Shown here one piece after another: positions 34,088 to 44,900 of a stretch of 64,000 nt of DNA (positions within the stretch are counted from its first letter, which is position 1; each line of letters opens with the position of its first letter). Under the pieces are notes generated by a model, which saw only the letters and a program-made list of their open reading frames with translations, was not told the origin of the DNA and made no database searches. The stretch spans positions 1 to 64,000 of the forward strand of contig JADNYV010000043.1 in the NCBI GenBank assembly GCA_015501055.1, given 5' to 3'. The translations under genes and the position numbers were made by a program. The stretch is from Mucidula mucida. Taxonomy: Eukaryota; Basidiomycota; Agaricomycetes; Agaricales; Physalacriaceae.

Positions 34088-35736
34088 ATGATTACCATGC
34101 TGAACAACTCGGTTTTCTTAGTGATTTCTGACGACGTCCTCGAGGGATACCTTTCCTTCTCTCACTGGCACATGCAGGCTCAGCTGTACAACGACTCTAT
34201 AGATGATCGTTTTGTTCCGATGACCACCGCGTCCGAGGTTCAGGAATTGGACGCCACGTCCAGTGTTCCTTCCTTCACTCCTGATCCACACGCTGTCTCT
34301 GAGTTAGAGGGTGTAGCCTACTATGCAGGTCTGCATTCACGGCCCAAATTAGTTTACCGCACGAGCAAGGACAAGTGGGCCTTGTCCACCGGAGCTTGGA
34401 CCGTCCCCTATAAGAGACAGCTGCGCGAAGTCTTTACCCATCCGATTACAAAGGTTTGGAACCACGACTTGTGATGGAAGGTTGTTGAGGTATTGGACGC
34501 TAACAGTGTCAGTTGATTTCCGTCATATCATAAAGCGTTTTGAACAAGAATATTGTTAGGTTCACTTCACAACGATAGATGTTGTTCGTTTCAAGATGGT
34601 CGGGGACGAGTATGTGGAAGACAACATAGATGAAGAGACGCTCAAGACCAAGAAACTCGTCGGTCCTGTCACTATTTGGATCGGCGTCTTTCCTGACAAG
34701 GAAGCCAACGTCGATTATGTGTGCCACCCCAGTCAGCCCCTTTAAAGAAATTCTCCTGCTCAGCAGGAAAGTCCATATCAATCTTCTTGATTCGATAAAA
34801 TGCAAGATTGCAAGTCATGCTTTCGACATTCAGCGTTCGAAGGAGTTGATCGCATCGTACGAGGAAAGGGAGAAGGGCACTGATCTCGCCGACGTTGAGA
34901 GGGCTCAGTCCGCCCGAATTCGCACTCAGGACTCGGTGGACGAGGCAGAGAAATTGATTGCGGCACTTGTGAAGTTACTTGGCCATGTCAGGAGAGACTG
35001 GAAGAAACTCTACAATCACGCCCTCGGGCACATCCTCCGCTCCCCAGCCATGCGTCTTGGTGTCGGTGAGCATCGTTTCACGGAGGACTGGGGTATCTTC
35101 TAGATTGAGCGGGCTAAGCTCGGTGACGGCTTCTAGGGCAATAAGATTGACCTTGGTGCGTTCCGACTGTCCGATCGAAGACCATCTCCTTACATTTTCT
35201 ATCTAGGAACGAGACTGCAGTCATGGGAGTTCAAGACGAAAACTTTTGCCACCAAAGACACTGATGATAAATATCCCGAATGTGGTCTGCTTCCGCTTGT
35301 GGGTACCCTTACTGATGACATGATGGGCACCCCCGACAAGCTGGACGCGGATGGTGAACCGTGCTTGTTGGTCGTTAAGCGCGGCGCTGCTACTGACACC
35401 ACCATTGGCCGTGCCAACGGCGTCTTCTCCATCGTTCGCGACTACTGCCACGATATGTCCATCCATCAGACGTCTATGGAGTGGGCAGTCATCAATTATG
35501 GCTATGGGACAGATGCCTTTTCAAAGCCTGGCGATTCGGGCGCGATAATTGCCGACATCCATGGCCGTATCGGTGGCATGCTTACCGGCGGTTCTGGCAG
35601 TGGCCATAAGGAGGTCTCCGATATTACCTATGCTACGCCGTTCTGGTGGCTTCTGGCCAACGGGTTCCCTGATGCGCATCCCGATGTCCTTGCCGACATG
35701 GACCTCGACAACGTTGACTGGTCAGTCTTCCTTTAA
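34088..35736 (+). pseudogene. trypsin-like peptidase-domain pseudogene
   Basis: The N-terminal half reads AYYAGLHSRPKLVYRTSKDK and HPITKVWNHDL, then a TGA where Gly is expected, WKVVEVLDANS, an intron and VHFTTIDVVRF and VTIWIGVFP. It then jumps to KEANVDYVCHPSQP. By my memory of this Agaricomycete family, roughly 100 residues including the SCRHVL-type catalytic-His segment are missing. After a frame shift come a coiled coil (ELIASYEEREKGTDLADVER) and LGHILRSPAMRLGVGEHRFT, then two in-frame TAG codons where Gln is usual (after GIF and after LGDGF). The final exon keeps the Ser-loop FSKPGDSGAIIADIHGRIGG and ITYATPFWWLL. This gene is genuinely dead. Confidence 0.78.
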
Positions 35737-36797
35737 CTCCTCCGTCTCTGTTTGGTCGCTAATGCAGCTAAGGGTTTCTACTGAATTTCAGGTTTGTTCT
35801 TGTTTTCCGTCTCGCCATCTGACGCTAACAACCTTGACGTCTAGTAGGCGCCTTGGATTAGCTTCGCACTCGTCGTCCAGGTTCGGCTTGTTTCTCTTCT
35901 ACTCTCTGCCCTCTGGCGGGTTCCGTCATTTCAATGTGCTGGGTTGTATGATCGTAGTAATTCTCAGTGTCTGCAGTGCCATCATGATCATCGTTAACAA
36001 TGTACGAAATGGCGTCTTCACCCTGTGAACTCTTCTTCTTCTTCTTCTTCTTCTTCTTCTTGAATCTTCGGTGCCCATCATGCCCTGCACACGCAATTGT
36101 AGCTGCATGAAACCGTAAACAGCCTGTTCTGAGCCATTAGAAGTGTGATTTGGATCACTGTCACACACTCCTCCCAAACGCTGGAGACGATTTGACTTTC
36201 CTTTGAGACTTTCAACGCGTTCCGACGACACAACTTACTTGATCACCTTTCATGGTGCGGGCGCTAATGCTCAAGGAAGTGTGGCGCCGTCCTGGGCATT
36301 GTCGTTCTGTTCGGGAATGGTACGAACAAGAATACACGAATCTGATTTAGCCAGCGTCGCCTTGCCATACGGAGGCGGACTTGCCCATAGTTGTACTCAC
36401 GCCGGACTCTTGCTACTTCTTCTGAACGTTCCTATGATGGAGTGATGTTGTCTGGTGGACGATGAACGATTAGGACGTCTGCGTTCTATCTTGGAAGCAC
36501 GCAAGCTGTTTGTGGTAGTTTTTGACGCGATAAAGATGGAGAGATAAGAAAAGATCATCATCAGCCTAAAATCAAAAGACACCGCTGGTAACTTTCAATT
36601 GATGGTGATGGCGGACTGCGATCAGAAGACTTACAAAGTTCTGTTGAAAGTGGCGCAAGAGCTCCCAACGTTTATGCGCCTGAACCTCCGAAATTAGTTA
36701 AGAACGTATTGGAAGACCACGACAATTCAACAATGAAAGAAGTAGATAAACATGATTCCGGAGCTTGAAAAAATACATAGAGAGTAAATGTACCGGT
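35737..36797. other. spacer with a microsatellite, no gene
   Basis: This is the 3' flank of the pseudogene, the (TTC)n run, and AT-richer sequence up to the end of P450 copy 2. Short open frames on both strands look accidental. Confidence 0.45.
36032..36061 (+). repeat. (TTC)10 microsatellite
   Basis: Ten perfect TTC units in noncoding sequence between the two P450 copies. Confidence 0.95.
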
Positions 36798-38780
36798 TTC
36801 AGTAGTTTACAAGGATTCCCATCGTCTCCTTATCGAACCTTGGTAATACTGGCAGTTGAAAGGTTTGAGTCGACTGTAACGAATTGTTGGTGTGTGCATT
36901 GCTTGAAGAAACGAGAGGACAGACTTGACAGGCCCTCCCTCTGACTTGTACTCCGGTAAAACAGGACGCCCATTTTCAACGACAGGTTTGATATCAAACG
37001 CCGACAAGCACATGACAAGCGTGATGAACAGGGAAGCATCCGCGAGTAGCCGTCCAGGACAGATTCTGCAAGTCGATTAGGGATAGTCTCGACACTGCTG
37101 AGAAGATAGCGCTCACCGTCTTCCAAACCCAAACACAGTCGTGCTAGGATCTGCTCAGGTGTCGGTCCCAGAAAGCGCTCCGGACGAAACTCTTCAGGGT
37201 TCTTGTACACTTCAGGATCAAGACACATTTTCCTTTCGAGTTGAGCGTGAGGTGCGCACATGCTCCTCAATTGCTTACCATATGTTGAATGAAATGATAC
37301 TGCCTTTAGGTATAAAGTATCCGTCGTGTATGTCGTCTTCCGTTGCAGAGTGAGGCAAACCTGTCGGTACTGGGGGATGTACCCGCAAGACTTCTGGAGG
37401 AACAGGTCAGCCCCAAAAGAACGCGAATGCGAGACTCTGCATACCTTTCAACAAGGCATTGACGTAGGGTAACCTTCCCGGTCCTCAAACTTGGGAGTCG
37501 GTCGCGACCTACCACATCATCAATCTCGGCTTGTGCTTTTTCTGAATGGATGGATGAAGCGTCATAAGAAGGAAGAAGTGTGGACGATTATCGCCGTCTG
37601 AAATCGTCACTGTGAGAAGTTTGGACGTTAGGGCGACTCACAGTTTCACTAGCACCTGAGGGCGAGATGAAGGGAGATTACGGGGAAAGCTTGAGAACCT
37701 ACCACCAAACATTGATCCAGCAGCATGTTTGAGGCATCTTCCTCTTCAGATGTCAACTTTTCTTCAACCAATTCGCTGTGAACGAATCCTCGGCGGTCCA
37801 TCAGCCTGTTGTATCATGCGTGAATGCAGATCAACCTTGGCATGTCAGTACGCACGAGTCTTCTTTGACAAAGTTGAAGGGGTGTCCACCATCGCCGGAT
37901 ACAGGGGACGCCAGAGCCTGGCCGTCTTCTGAAAACCAGCCCCAGGGACCCATTCCGGTACATAACGCACTGTTAAGTCGCCATAAGTAAACGGACACAT
38001 ACTGGGATGGGACGTACGAACGGCATTTGATTTACCATGAACACTCCAGGGGAGCATCCCTTATTGAAGGAATCCATTGCGTCGTTACCGGCCTTGACGA
38101 ACTCGTCATCATGATCTTTCACTGTGTATCCGTACGCCACACGAAGGATGATGGCACCAGCGTGTCTTAAACGCGTAAGTTTTCGGCGATTGAGTAGCGC
38201 AGTAAAACATCCGCGTACTGGAAGCAATGATCCAAAAGTCTGTTCGGACAGTGCAAGCATAATTGAAGGAACCTTCGCGCATGCGTTTCTTCTTGCGACC
38301 AGAAACGTTTCAGCGCGGATGGATTGCCCAACTCCTCGTGAAATGTCTTTCGGTACAGCTTCAAACGCGATCCGTACGGTAGGAAGGCTAACGAGTCCTT
38401 CCATCCCATCAAATCGACCGCCATAGGCACATGCGGCCGCGAAGAATATACCGCATTTTTCCTCTCCAGGATCTCGTTGGCCTTTTTCACAGAATTGACA
38501 CTGACTATATGCGTGCCAAACGCCGAGGCTGAGACGAGAGGACCTTTTCGAGGTGTTAGTTTGCATGGCAGACTCGCGAACGTGATGAGACAGTACCGTA
38601 GATGTCCGCCCATTGGCCATAGGTCTTCCAGTCATACTTGGTCGGAAGATCAAAGAGGTTTCCCAACAAGGGCAGACCAGGCGGTCCTGGAGGTAGAGGG
38701 AACTTGGGACGTTTTGTCAGATAGCGCCCGACTATTAGCGCACCCAGTGCAAGCAAAGTGATCTCGATGATGGATAGCAT
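36798..38780 (-). pseudogene. cytochrome P450, copy 2 (frame-broken sister of copy 1)
   Basis: This copy is collinear with copy 1 over all exons and introns: anchor MLSIIEITLLALGALIVGRY, then FPLPPGPPGLPLLGNLFDLP, SVNSVKKANEILERKNA, LKLYRKTFHEELGNPSALKR and ARLWRPLYPAMVDTP. The haem loop FGFGRR / ICPGRLLADA can still be read across its intron. Where copy 1 has a GC donor (32445), this copy has GTAGGT. Relative to copy 1 it has lost single bases at about 37880, 37865, 37540, 37488, 37470 and 36848, which break the reading frame repeatedly. It is either a young pseudogene or a poorly polished duplicate; if the bases are restored in the reads, it would be a second functional P450. Confidence 0.8.
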
Positions 38781-39675
38781 GATGAAGTCGTTGGCCCAGA
38801 TCCGATTGAGCATTTATTGTCGGAGAACCGTGCTGAGCAATGTCCCACTGAATGTCAGGTAACACAAATTCCAATCAGAAATTGAGGAAGGAAGATAACG
38901 GTGTGATCCATATACTGATCTCCATAAGAAAGGACATGGACGACACGTCGACAAGTCAGACAATTTCACGGAGTTACAGGCCTAGCGTCGAGAGCGAAAT
39001 ACAACAATAGCAGAACGTAGGTTACTCCTATTGGCAGCGAGACTTTACTGCGAGCTTTTCCCGGAGACCAGGAGGACCAACGATAACCCCGCGTCTGCTA
39101 GTCAAGAAGAGATGCCCATCTCTGAAGACGGCCAATTGTTACGACTTCGCGGAGGCTCGATGGGAAACAAGATAAGGGAGCAGCACCGTAAGCTTCGAAT
39201 ATAAACAGCATTCTGGACTGACGGGATAGATCTCACCCAAAGCTGAAGGACGTCGACTGGTCCTACAATACTCAGGAAAGTCTAAGGAACGGCGAAGGAG
39301 CTGAACAGAAACCAGAACGGAGGATTTGCAGATTCCTATGGATGGACGAAGCACGTAAGTAGACTTGAGCACAATGAAACGACCTAAAATGGAGAGTGGC
39401 GAGAAACGAACTTGAAGCCTCGCTGCAGTCATACATACCTTAACATAGGGACTTCGGCCTATAGGTTTGGCGTTCTTGAGCGACATATCACATGGGGTTT
39501 CCGCATCCTATGTGGGTTAACGGTATGTTCTGACTGCGAAGCTGATTTTTTTTGTTGCCAAAAACGTAGTGGCCAAGAGGAGACGCGACAGTCGTGTATG
39601 CACTTGTATAAATCCAAGGCCAACGGCAAAACCACGTGCCATGACCCAAACCGGCGCGCACAATTTTGAGTTGCA
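38781..39675. other. intergenic, nothing recognised
   Basis: This is the upstream region of P450 copy 2 and of the toxin-domain gene, which are divergent. A minus-strand open frame at 39139-39486 has no known similarity. Confidence 0.4.
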
Positions 39676-40354
39676 ATGCTCATCATGACCACCGCATTCC
39701 GAATTCCGGCATCCCTCGTCCGATTCTCGACGCCATGTCAGAGCATCCGCCCGCTATCAAGAGTATCTCCAGCTTTCTACTCGACTGAAAAACCTAAGCC
39801 GCCGCTTCTCGGCAGGTACACGACAGTTCCCTACGAGCTCTTCCGCATAAACGCGACCAAAAAAGTTATTTTGCGCGACTTTGCAGAGCAAAAGGCCAAG
39901 GGAAGGAGCTCCTACGATTTGCACATTCACAAGGATGGTTTAGTTCATCCCGCAAAAGGCGACTCGTGGATAGGTACGTGATATTGGATACACTATCAAG
40001 TCTCCAGCTTGACGCGTCACATAGGTCCCAATGGCGCTTCCGTTCGTCCGGACGGTCCCATGTTGCAGGAAGTCGTGCGCAACTTCCGAGGCAAGGGTAC
40101 AACGATATACCGCATCCTTCCTGGTACATTCCAACATTTGTCACTGCTGGGTTCGTCCACTTACACTGTAAACAGGCAGCAAATTGCCCGACGACCTCAT
40201 ACTACTGCACGAGCACTCTGACCATCACTCCATTCAGTGCAATACTCCCATGACACTCGCCCAACTCAATAAAAAGGTGACAGAGTTTTGCCAAAAGAAC
40301 AGCGAGGAGATGACCCAAGCAGAGTTCGTCGAGCGCTATCCATTTACTGTATGA
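39676..40354 (+). CDS. Tse2-like ADP-ribosyltransferase toxin-domain protein
   Basis: The predicted protein resembles fungal members of the Tse2 ADP-ribosyltransferase toxin domain family, named after a Pseudomonas type VI effector. Short recognisable blocks are YELFRINATKKVILRDF, GLVHPAKGDSW and GPNGASVRPDGPMLQEVV. Two introns are likely, one near 39973-40024 and one near 40121-40176, and the last exon stays open to a TGA at 40352. The first 30 or so residues are rich in Arg, Ser and Thr and lack acidic residues, which is compatible with a mitochondrial presequence. No immunity partner can be recognised next to it. In fungi these proteins have no established role, and the annotation rests on pattern memory. 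Confidence 0.62.
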
Positions 40355-40919
40355 GCAACCTCTTAATCTAACACGCGCGTCACATATTCTCCAATCCAAG
40401 TTGGCCTCTATCTGAACGTTGCCCATTACCTCGTTCGTAAATCGGTATACAAGGCTGAAAAACTGGTACTCGCGTCCCAGAGAAACACAGAAGGCATGCG
40501 GCCTGTCTTGACTGAAAATGTAGCGCGGTCTTACATTCTGCACGGTCATGTCCCACATTTGGACCGATGACAGCCGCCATTTCGCAGTAGTGTTTTAGTC
40601 AGACTGCCGGAGACGCACAAACCCTTTTGGCCCCCCTCAATGATTATGGACTCAAAAACTGGCAAGGTCTTTCACTATATGGGATCGAGTGCGCCCCCCG
40701 TATTGACGAAGACTCACCGGACCATCCGACGTTTGACGTTTAAAATTGCGTGCGCAGTGCTCCTGCTACTCCAGCAATGAATGCGAATGGAGAGTTCGGG
40801 ACCGCTCGGCTATATAGGCAACCGGAGGACCATTCGACGTCTCCCAGGCGTCAGTCATCTGACCATGCTTCCACGACAAGCTATAAAGGGCCAGGCTTTT
40901 TCTATCTCCCCATCATATT
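40355..40919. other. intergenic, upstream of pyruvate decarboxylase
   Basis: No gene is recognised. Overlapping minus-strand frames (40202-40580) look accidental. Two TATA-like boxes are present, TATATAGG near 40811 and TATAAAG at 40882. Confidence 0.45.
40882..40888 (+). promoter_or_regulatory. TATA-like box before pyruvate decarboxylase
   Basis: TATAAAG lies 32-38 bp before the start codon. The box near 40811 (TATATAGG) leaves a more usual leader length and may be the main one. Confidence 0.4.
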
Positions 40920-43200
40920 ATGTCGGTCAGTGTACACCTAGTTTCATGAGTTCATGGCTGAAGACATCATAGGAAATCACGATTGGAAACTACTTGCTAG
41001 AGAGGTTGAAGCAGCTTGGGGTTTCGGTCGGTCTCTTGCGGCCTGTTGCGACTCACTATCGACTTATAGCTTCAATCAGACGATGTTCGGGGTGCCGGGA
41101 GATTTTAACCTTGGATTTCTGGTCCGCGTCGTCTGGCCGTCTGATTGCTTGAACTGAGTAGATGATCCAGGATCTCGTGGAAGATGATCCGAACATGGAC
41201 TGGGTCGGAAATTGGTATGTTCGAGCGATCAAAGCGTTTTTTGACGCGACTTGACGCCTCGATAGTAATGAGCTCAACGCCGCTTATGCCGCCGACGGTT
41301 ATGCACGTGTCAAACGCGACAGCGTTGGTGCTCTATTGACGACGCAAGTTGCCGCTCTTATAGATGGATTATTCACCTGACAGTTCACCTAGATTTGGCG
41401 TTGGAGAGCTTTCGGCATTGAATGGCATCGCAGGAGGTACGGATTCTTTTCCAGATTGCGCAAAACATTGACTCGCGCCAGCGTATTCTGAAATGATACC
41501 TGTCGTACACATCGTCGGAGTGCCCGGTCGAAGCCATCTAGAGGCTAAACCCACGCTTCACCACACACTCGCTGATGGAAGGTCTGCTGTCATGAATTAT
41601 GATTGACGGCGTTAAGCTAACAGAGGTTCAATCCTAGATTGATGTGTACGCTCAAGCAGCAAAGCTCTTCACGGCGTCTCAAGCCTTTATCATGCGCGAA
41701 GAGACAGCGGCCTCGGAAATCGACCGCGTCCTACTCGATTGCATAAACCTCAGGCGACCCGTATACCTCGCCATCCCGATTGACCTAGTTCTACCGAAGA
41801 TATCTGCGGAACCATTGGCGCAGCCCCTAGAACGCAGTGTTCACGTCAACCCAGTAGAAGACGAGAGTGCCGTCCTTGGAGAGGTAGAGAAGCTTGTTCA
41901 AGGCTCGGCCGGGGACGTGATTATTTTGGTCGATGTTTGTAGCCTTCGCAAAGGAGCGGAGAAGGAGACTGTGGAGTTTATCAAGACAACGGGATTCCCG
42001 GTCTACGCCAATCCTATGGGAAAGGCGATCATAGATGAAGGATACGACCGTTACGGAGGTGTACGTCTTTCAGCCAGTGTCATTGTGTTCGTTGACAGAA
42101 CTCGCTCAAAGATTTACGTTGGCGCCTTTAGTAGGCCGGAAGTCAAAGAAGCGGTGGAATCTGCGAAAGTGGTGCTGACAATCGGTTACCTGGTCACTGA
42201 TTTCAACACTGGTTTATTTACGAGTAAATTACTGCCATCCCGTGTCATCCAGGCAAGTGACTCTCCAGCCTTTCGCTTCACGTATCTCATGACACCTCAA
42301 GTTCCATTCAACGAGGACACAGATCTTTGAGACAAACTATCCATCAGTTGGAATGAAAGGACTTCTACCCAAGTTAGCCGAACGCCTAAAGGTTTATCGA
42401 CCTTCGACAGTCTCCATCCCACCTTTCAACGCCGTCTTACCAGCGGACGAAAGTGAAGTCATAACGCAGAAATGGTTATGGCCCCGCATGTCACAGTTTT
42501 TCAAGCGCGGCGATGCTATAGTTACGGAGACAGGTTCGTCCTCTATGTTACCACCAATGACCTTTCAGTCTGACATCCCATGTCTAGGAACGGCGAGCTT
42601 TGGCATATGGGATGTTCCGTTCGCAGACGACTGCACGTTAGTTAGTCAGATCCTCTTCGGCAGCATAGGATACACAGTCGGGGGAACCTTGGGTGCTGCT
42701 ATAGCCGCCCGTGAGACTGCTGGCGGCAGGACGATTTGTTCATAGGCGATGGCAGTCTGTACGTATGACTTGCCTGGAAGAACTGTTTCATATTGCGCTA
42801 GGCAAATCGGTGTCCAGGAGCTTTCGACTATGATCGGGAAAGGTGTACACCCATCATATTCCTCCTCAACAATAGCGGATATACCATCGAGAGATGCGTT
42901 CGTAGTCCTCAGAGGTAGGTATCTGTTTCTCCCATGGCGCGAATTTAATAATGTTTGGACAGGAAATACCATGACATTGTGAATTGGAGGTGGACATCTT
43001 TGTTACAGGACCTAGGGGATCTGGAATTGAAGTTGAGCAAATCCTTCACCGTGAACACCAAAGCTCAATTGTCCGACCTATTGAACGACTCGGAGTTTGC
43101 TGCTGCCTCGCGGATACAGCTGGTGGAAGTGATGTTGGACAAGTTTGATGCTCCGGATGTTCTTGTGAATATCGCGAATGCCGCGGGTCGCGCTAAGTAG
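40920..43200 (+). CDS. pyruvate decarboxylase (ThDP-dependent)
   Basis: This enzyme converts pyruvate to acetaldehyde and CO2 in alcoholic fermentation. A two-codon first exon (MS) joins EITIGNYLLERLKQLGVS and then TMFGVPGDFNLGFL (ThDP Asp). After it come NCNELNAAYAADGYARV (catalytic Glu), FGVGELSALNGIAGAYSEMI, the di-His in KPTLHHTLADGR, RPVYLAIPIDLVLPKISAE and YPSVGMKGLLPKLAERL. The C-domain carries GSIGYTVGGTLGAAIAAR, IGDGSL, FLLNNSGYTIER and HDIVNWRWTSLLQDLGD. Two introns are GC-AG (41344-41392 and 42253-42301), both with GCAAGT donors. Three one-base losses (TT at 41639, TTT at 42735, CCC at 42850) break the frame at conserved sites, and the continuations are unmistakable. Confidence 0.92.
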
Positions 43201-43429
43201 TGCACGATTCGTATGTAATAAGACAGAGAGGCTGCATTGTTCTCCACCACGTGCACTTACACCCGCGTCGAGCACCTTCGGTAGCGACCATCATGACTCG
43301 GCCACCGTTCGTTTTTACGCGACAACAAGCGTGTAAATCACACACGAGGACGCGGCTGCTCGCGCTCCTGACACGATAATGTCTTTGACCAAACTCTAAG
43401 AAAGGAAGGAAATAGCACAAGTCAAGCTC

Positions 43430-44795
43430 ATGTTGTCACTCATCCCCCTTTACAAGCCTTCCGTGAAAGACTTTATAACCGATCAGATGGTTTACTACAT
43501 CGTCTCTACTCAATTCACGAAAACGCGCACATATCCCCAGGCTGTTGGTCGTGGGACGCGATGCTACAAAACTGACGACTGCGCCACGGGACATATTGCT
43601 TTATTGAAGGATTACTGGCGCGTGGAAGGGTACGAGCCGGAGGGCACCATCTATCAGCGCCTGCCTGGAAAGCAGGCTCCCCATATCGCAAACCTCGTTT
43701 CTGCCGGTGACCGTGATGGATCTCTGCAGCGTGGTTGGTTCGATGACCAGTTGCAAGCTACGCGCATAGGAAATTCTGTCGGTCGCCATACTCATTACCG
43801 CTTCGTCCTTGATACGTTTGGACTCCCCATTTCACATTTTTCTTCTACCTGGATTATGATTCGCGCTATATATTGTGCTCTGAAAGGTATGACTCATATG
43901 CTTTTTCGCCTCGCGAGTCCTTACCGACGTTACTAGCTCACAAAATGGCATATGAGTTGGCAAGGATTCTTCATCGAGATATTTCCATTGCCAACATCAT
44001 GATACTTCCAAATGGGAAAGGTATTCTCGTCGATTGGGAATTATCCAAGGACGTATACAATGATGCATCGAGAACCTACGAACGAACGGTATACGATTTT
44101 GCGTTTGCGTTTATCTCGATCGTTCATTGCACGACTAGGGAACTTGGCAATTCCTCTCAGTAAGATTAATGAGCGCGCGACACAGCAACCTCTCGACGAC
44201 CCACGACGTTGGTGACGATTTGGAGTCCTTTGTTCACGTTATGGTTTGGTTGGCAGCGCGGTATGCTCCCAACCACATGGAGCCTTCTCTTCGTGACACC
44301 TTTCTGGCCGTATTTGATGCCCCGGAGGGCAACGATTCCAAGGAAAGTCGCATGCTTAATGGTAAGAAATGCATAAAGCGCCTCAAATTGGCTGAGCGCC
44401 ACTTGAGATCGCTCCTCGGGGACCTTTGGTATACATTTGGTCTACGATATGACGATGAACTGGACGACGGGGTAGAGAGCGACACGAGGAGTAGCAACCG
44501 GTGGGAACAGACGCATGACGAGGCGAACGATGGAGAGCGACAGGTCAAGGATATAGCTGACGAAAGAGAAAGCTATTCCAGGCCAAGCACGTTTGTCAGC
44601 GAGAGACGGAGGTTTCTGGACATGATGAGTTCGCATGACTGGATGCTGCAGACTATGCGGAAGGCCTTGGCAAGCCAGACCTGGCGGGAGACGAAGGATT
44701 GCGCTGTGGACTACCCTCGACCAGAATCGGACAAGGAGGCATATACGCAAAAGAGGAGGAAAGCGATGCTGATGGAGTATATTGAAGCTATTTAG
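43430..44795 (+). CDS. FunK1-family fungal protein kinase
   Basis: The N-lobe region reads GRGTRCYKTDDCATGHIALL and LLKDYWRVEGYEPEGTIYQR. The catalytic loop is HRDISIANIMILPNGKG, and the metal-binding motif reads LVDWELSKDVY in place of DFG. TGTWQFLSVRLM is reconstituted across an intron as the activation segment, followed by DVGDDLESFVHVMVWLAARY. This is the pattern of FunK1, a kinase family expanded in mushroom-forming fungi and related to RIO/choline-kinase-like proteins. The N-terminal glycine-rich loop is not clear. The C-terminus is charged and ends MLMEYIEAI. Two introns join in frame. No cellular role is known. Confidence 0.82.
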
Positions 44796-44900
44796 ACCCA
44801 GAAAATGAAATGTAGGGGTAGAATCGCATTTCCGGGAATCAGTTTTTGTCAGTGTTGAGTTCCGAATCCAGTCATCGAACTTACTGCGAAAGTATGCATC

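Larger units (their letters stand above)
31350..38780. repeat. inverted gene duplication: two ~2-kb P450 arms, 3.4-kb spacer
   Basis: The left arm is 31350-33368 (+) and the right arm is 36798-38780 (-). They match through exons and introns, with partial similarity upstream. The spacer holds the trypsin-like pseudogene and a microsatellite. Confidence 0.85.

Noticed and set aside
31350..38780. Inverted terminal repeats of a DNA transposon
   Set aside because: The arms are complete P450 genes with introns; no transposase, short terminal repeats or target-site duplication was seen.
40202..40580. Minus-strand open frames overlapping the toxin-domain gene
   Set aside because: They are antisense shadows of the last exon and its flank, with no recognisable family.
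41281..41400. Frame break in pyruvate decarboxylase before FGVGEL
   Set aside because: It is fully explained by a GC-AG intron (41344-41392), so no indel is needed.
41620..41640. tRNA T-loop-like text GAGGTTCAATCC
   Set aside because: It lies inside a pyruvate decarboxylase intron and no cloverleaf can be formed around it.
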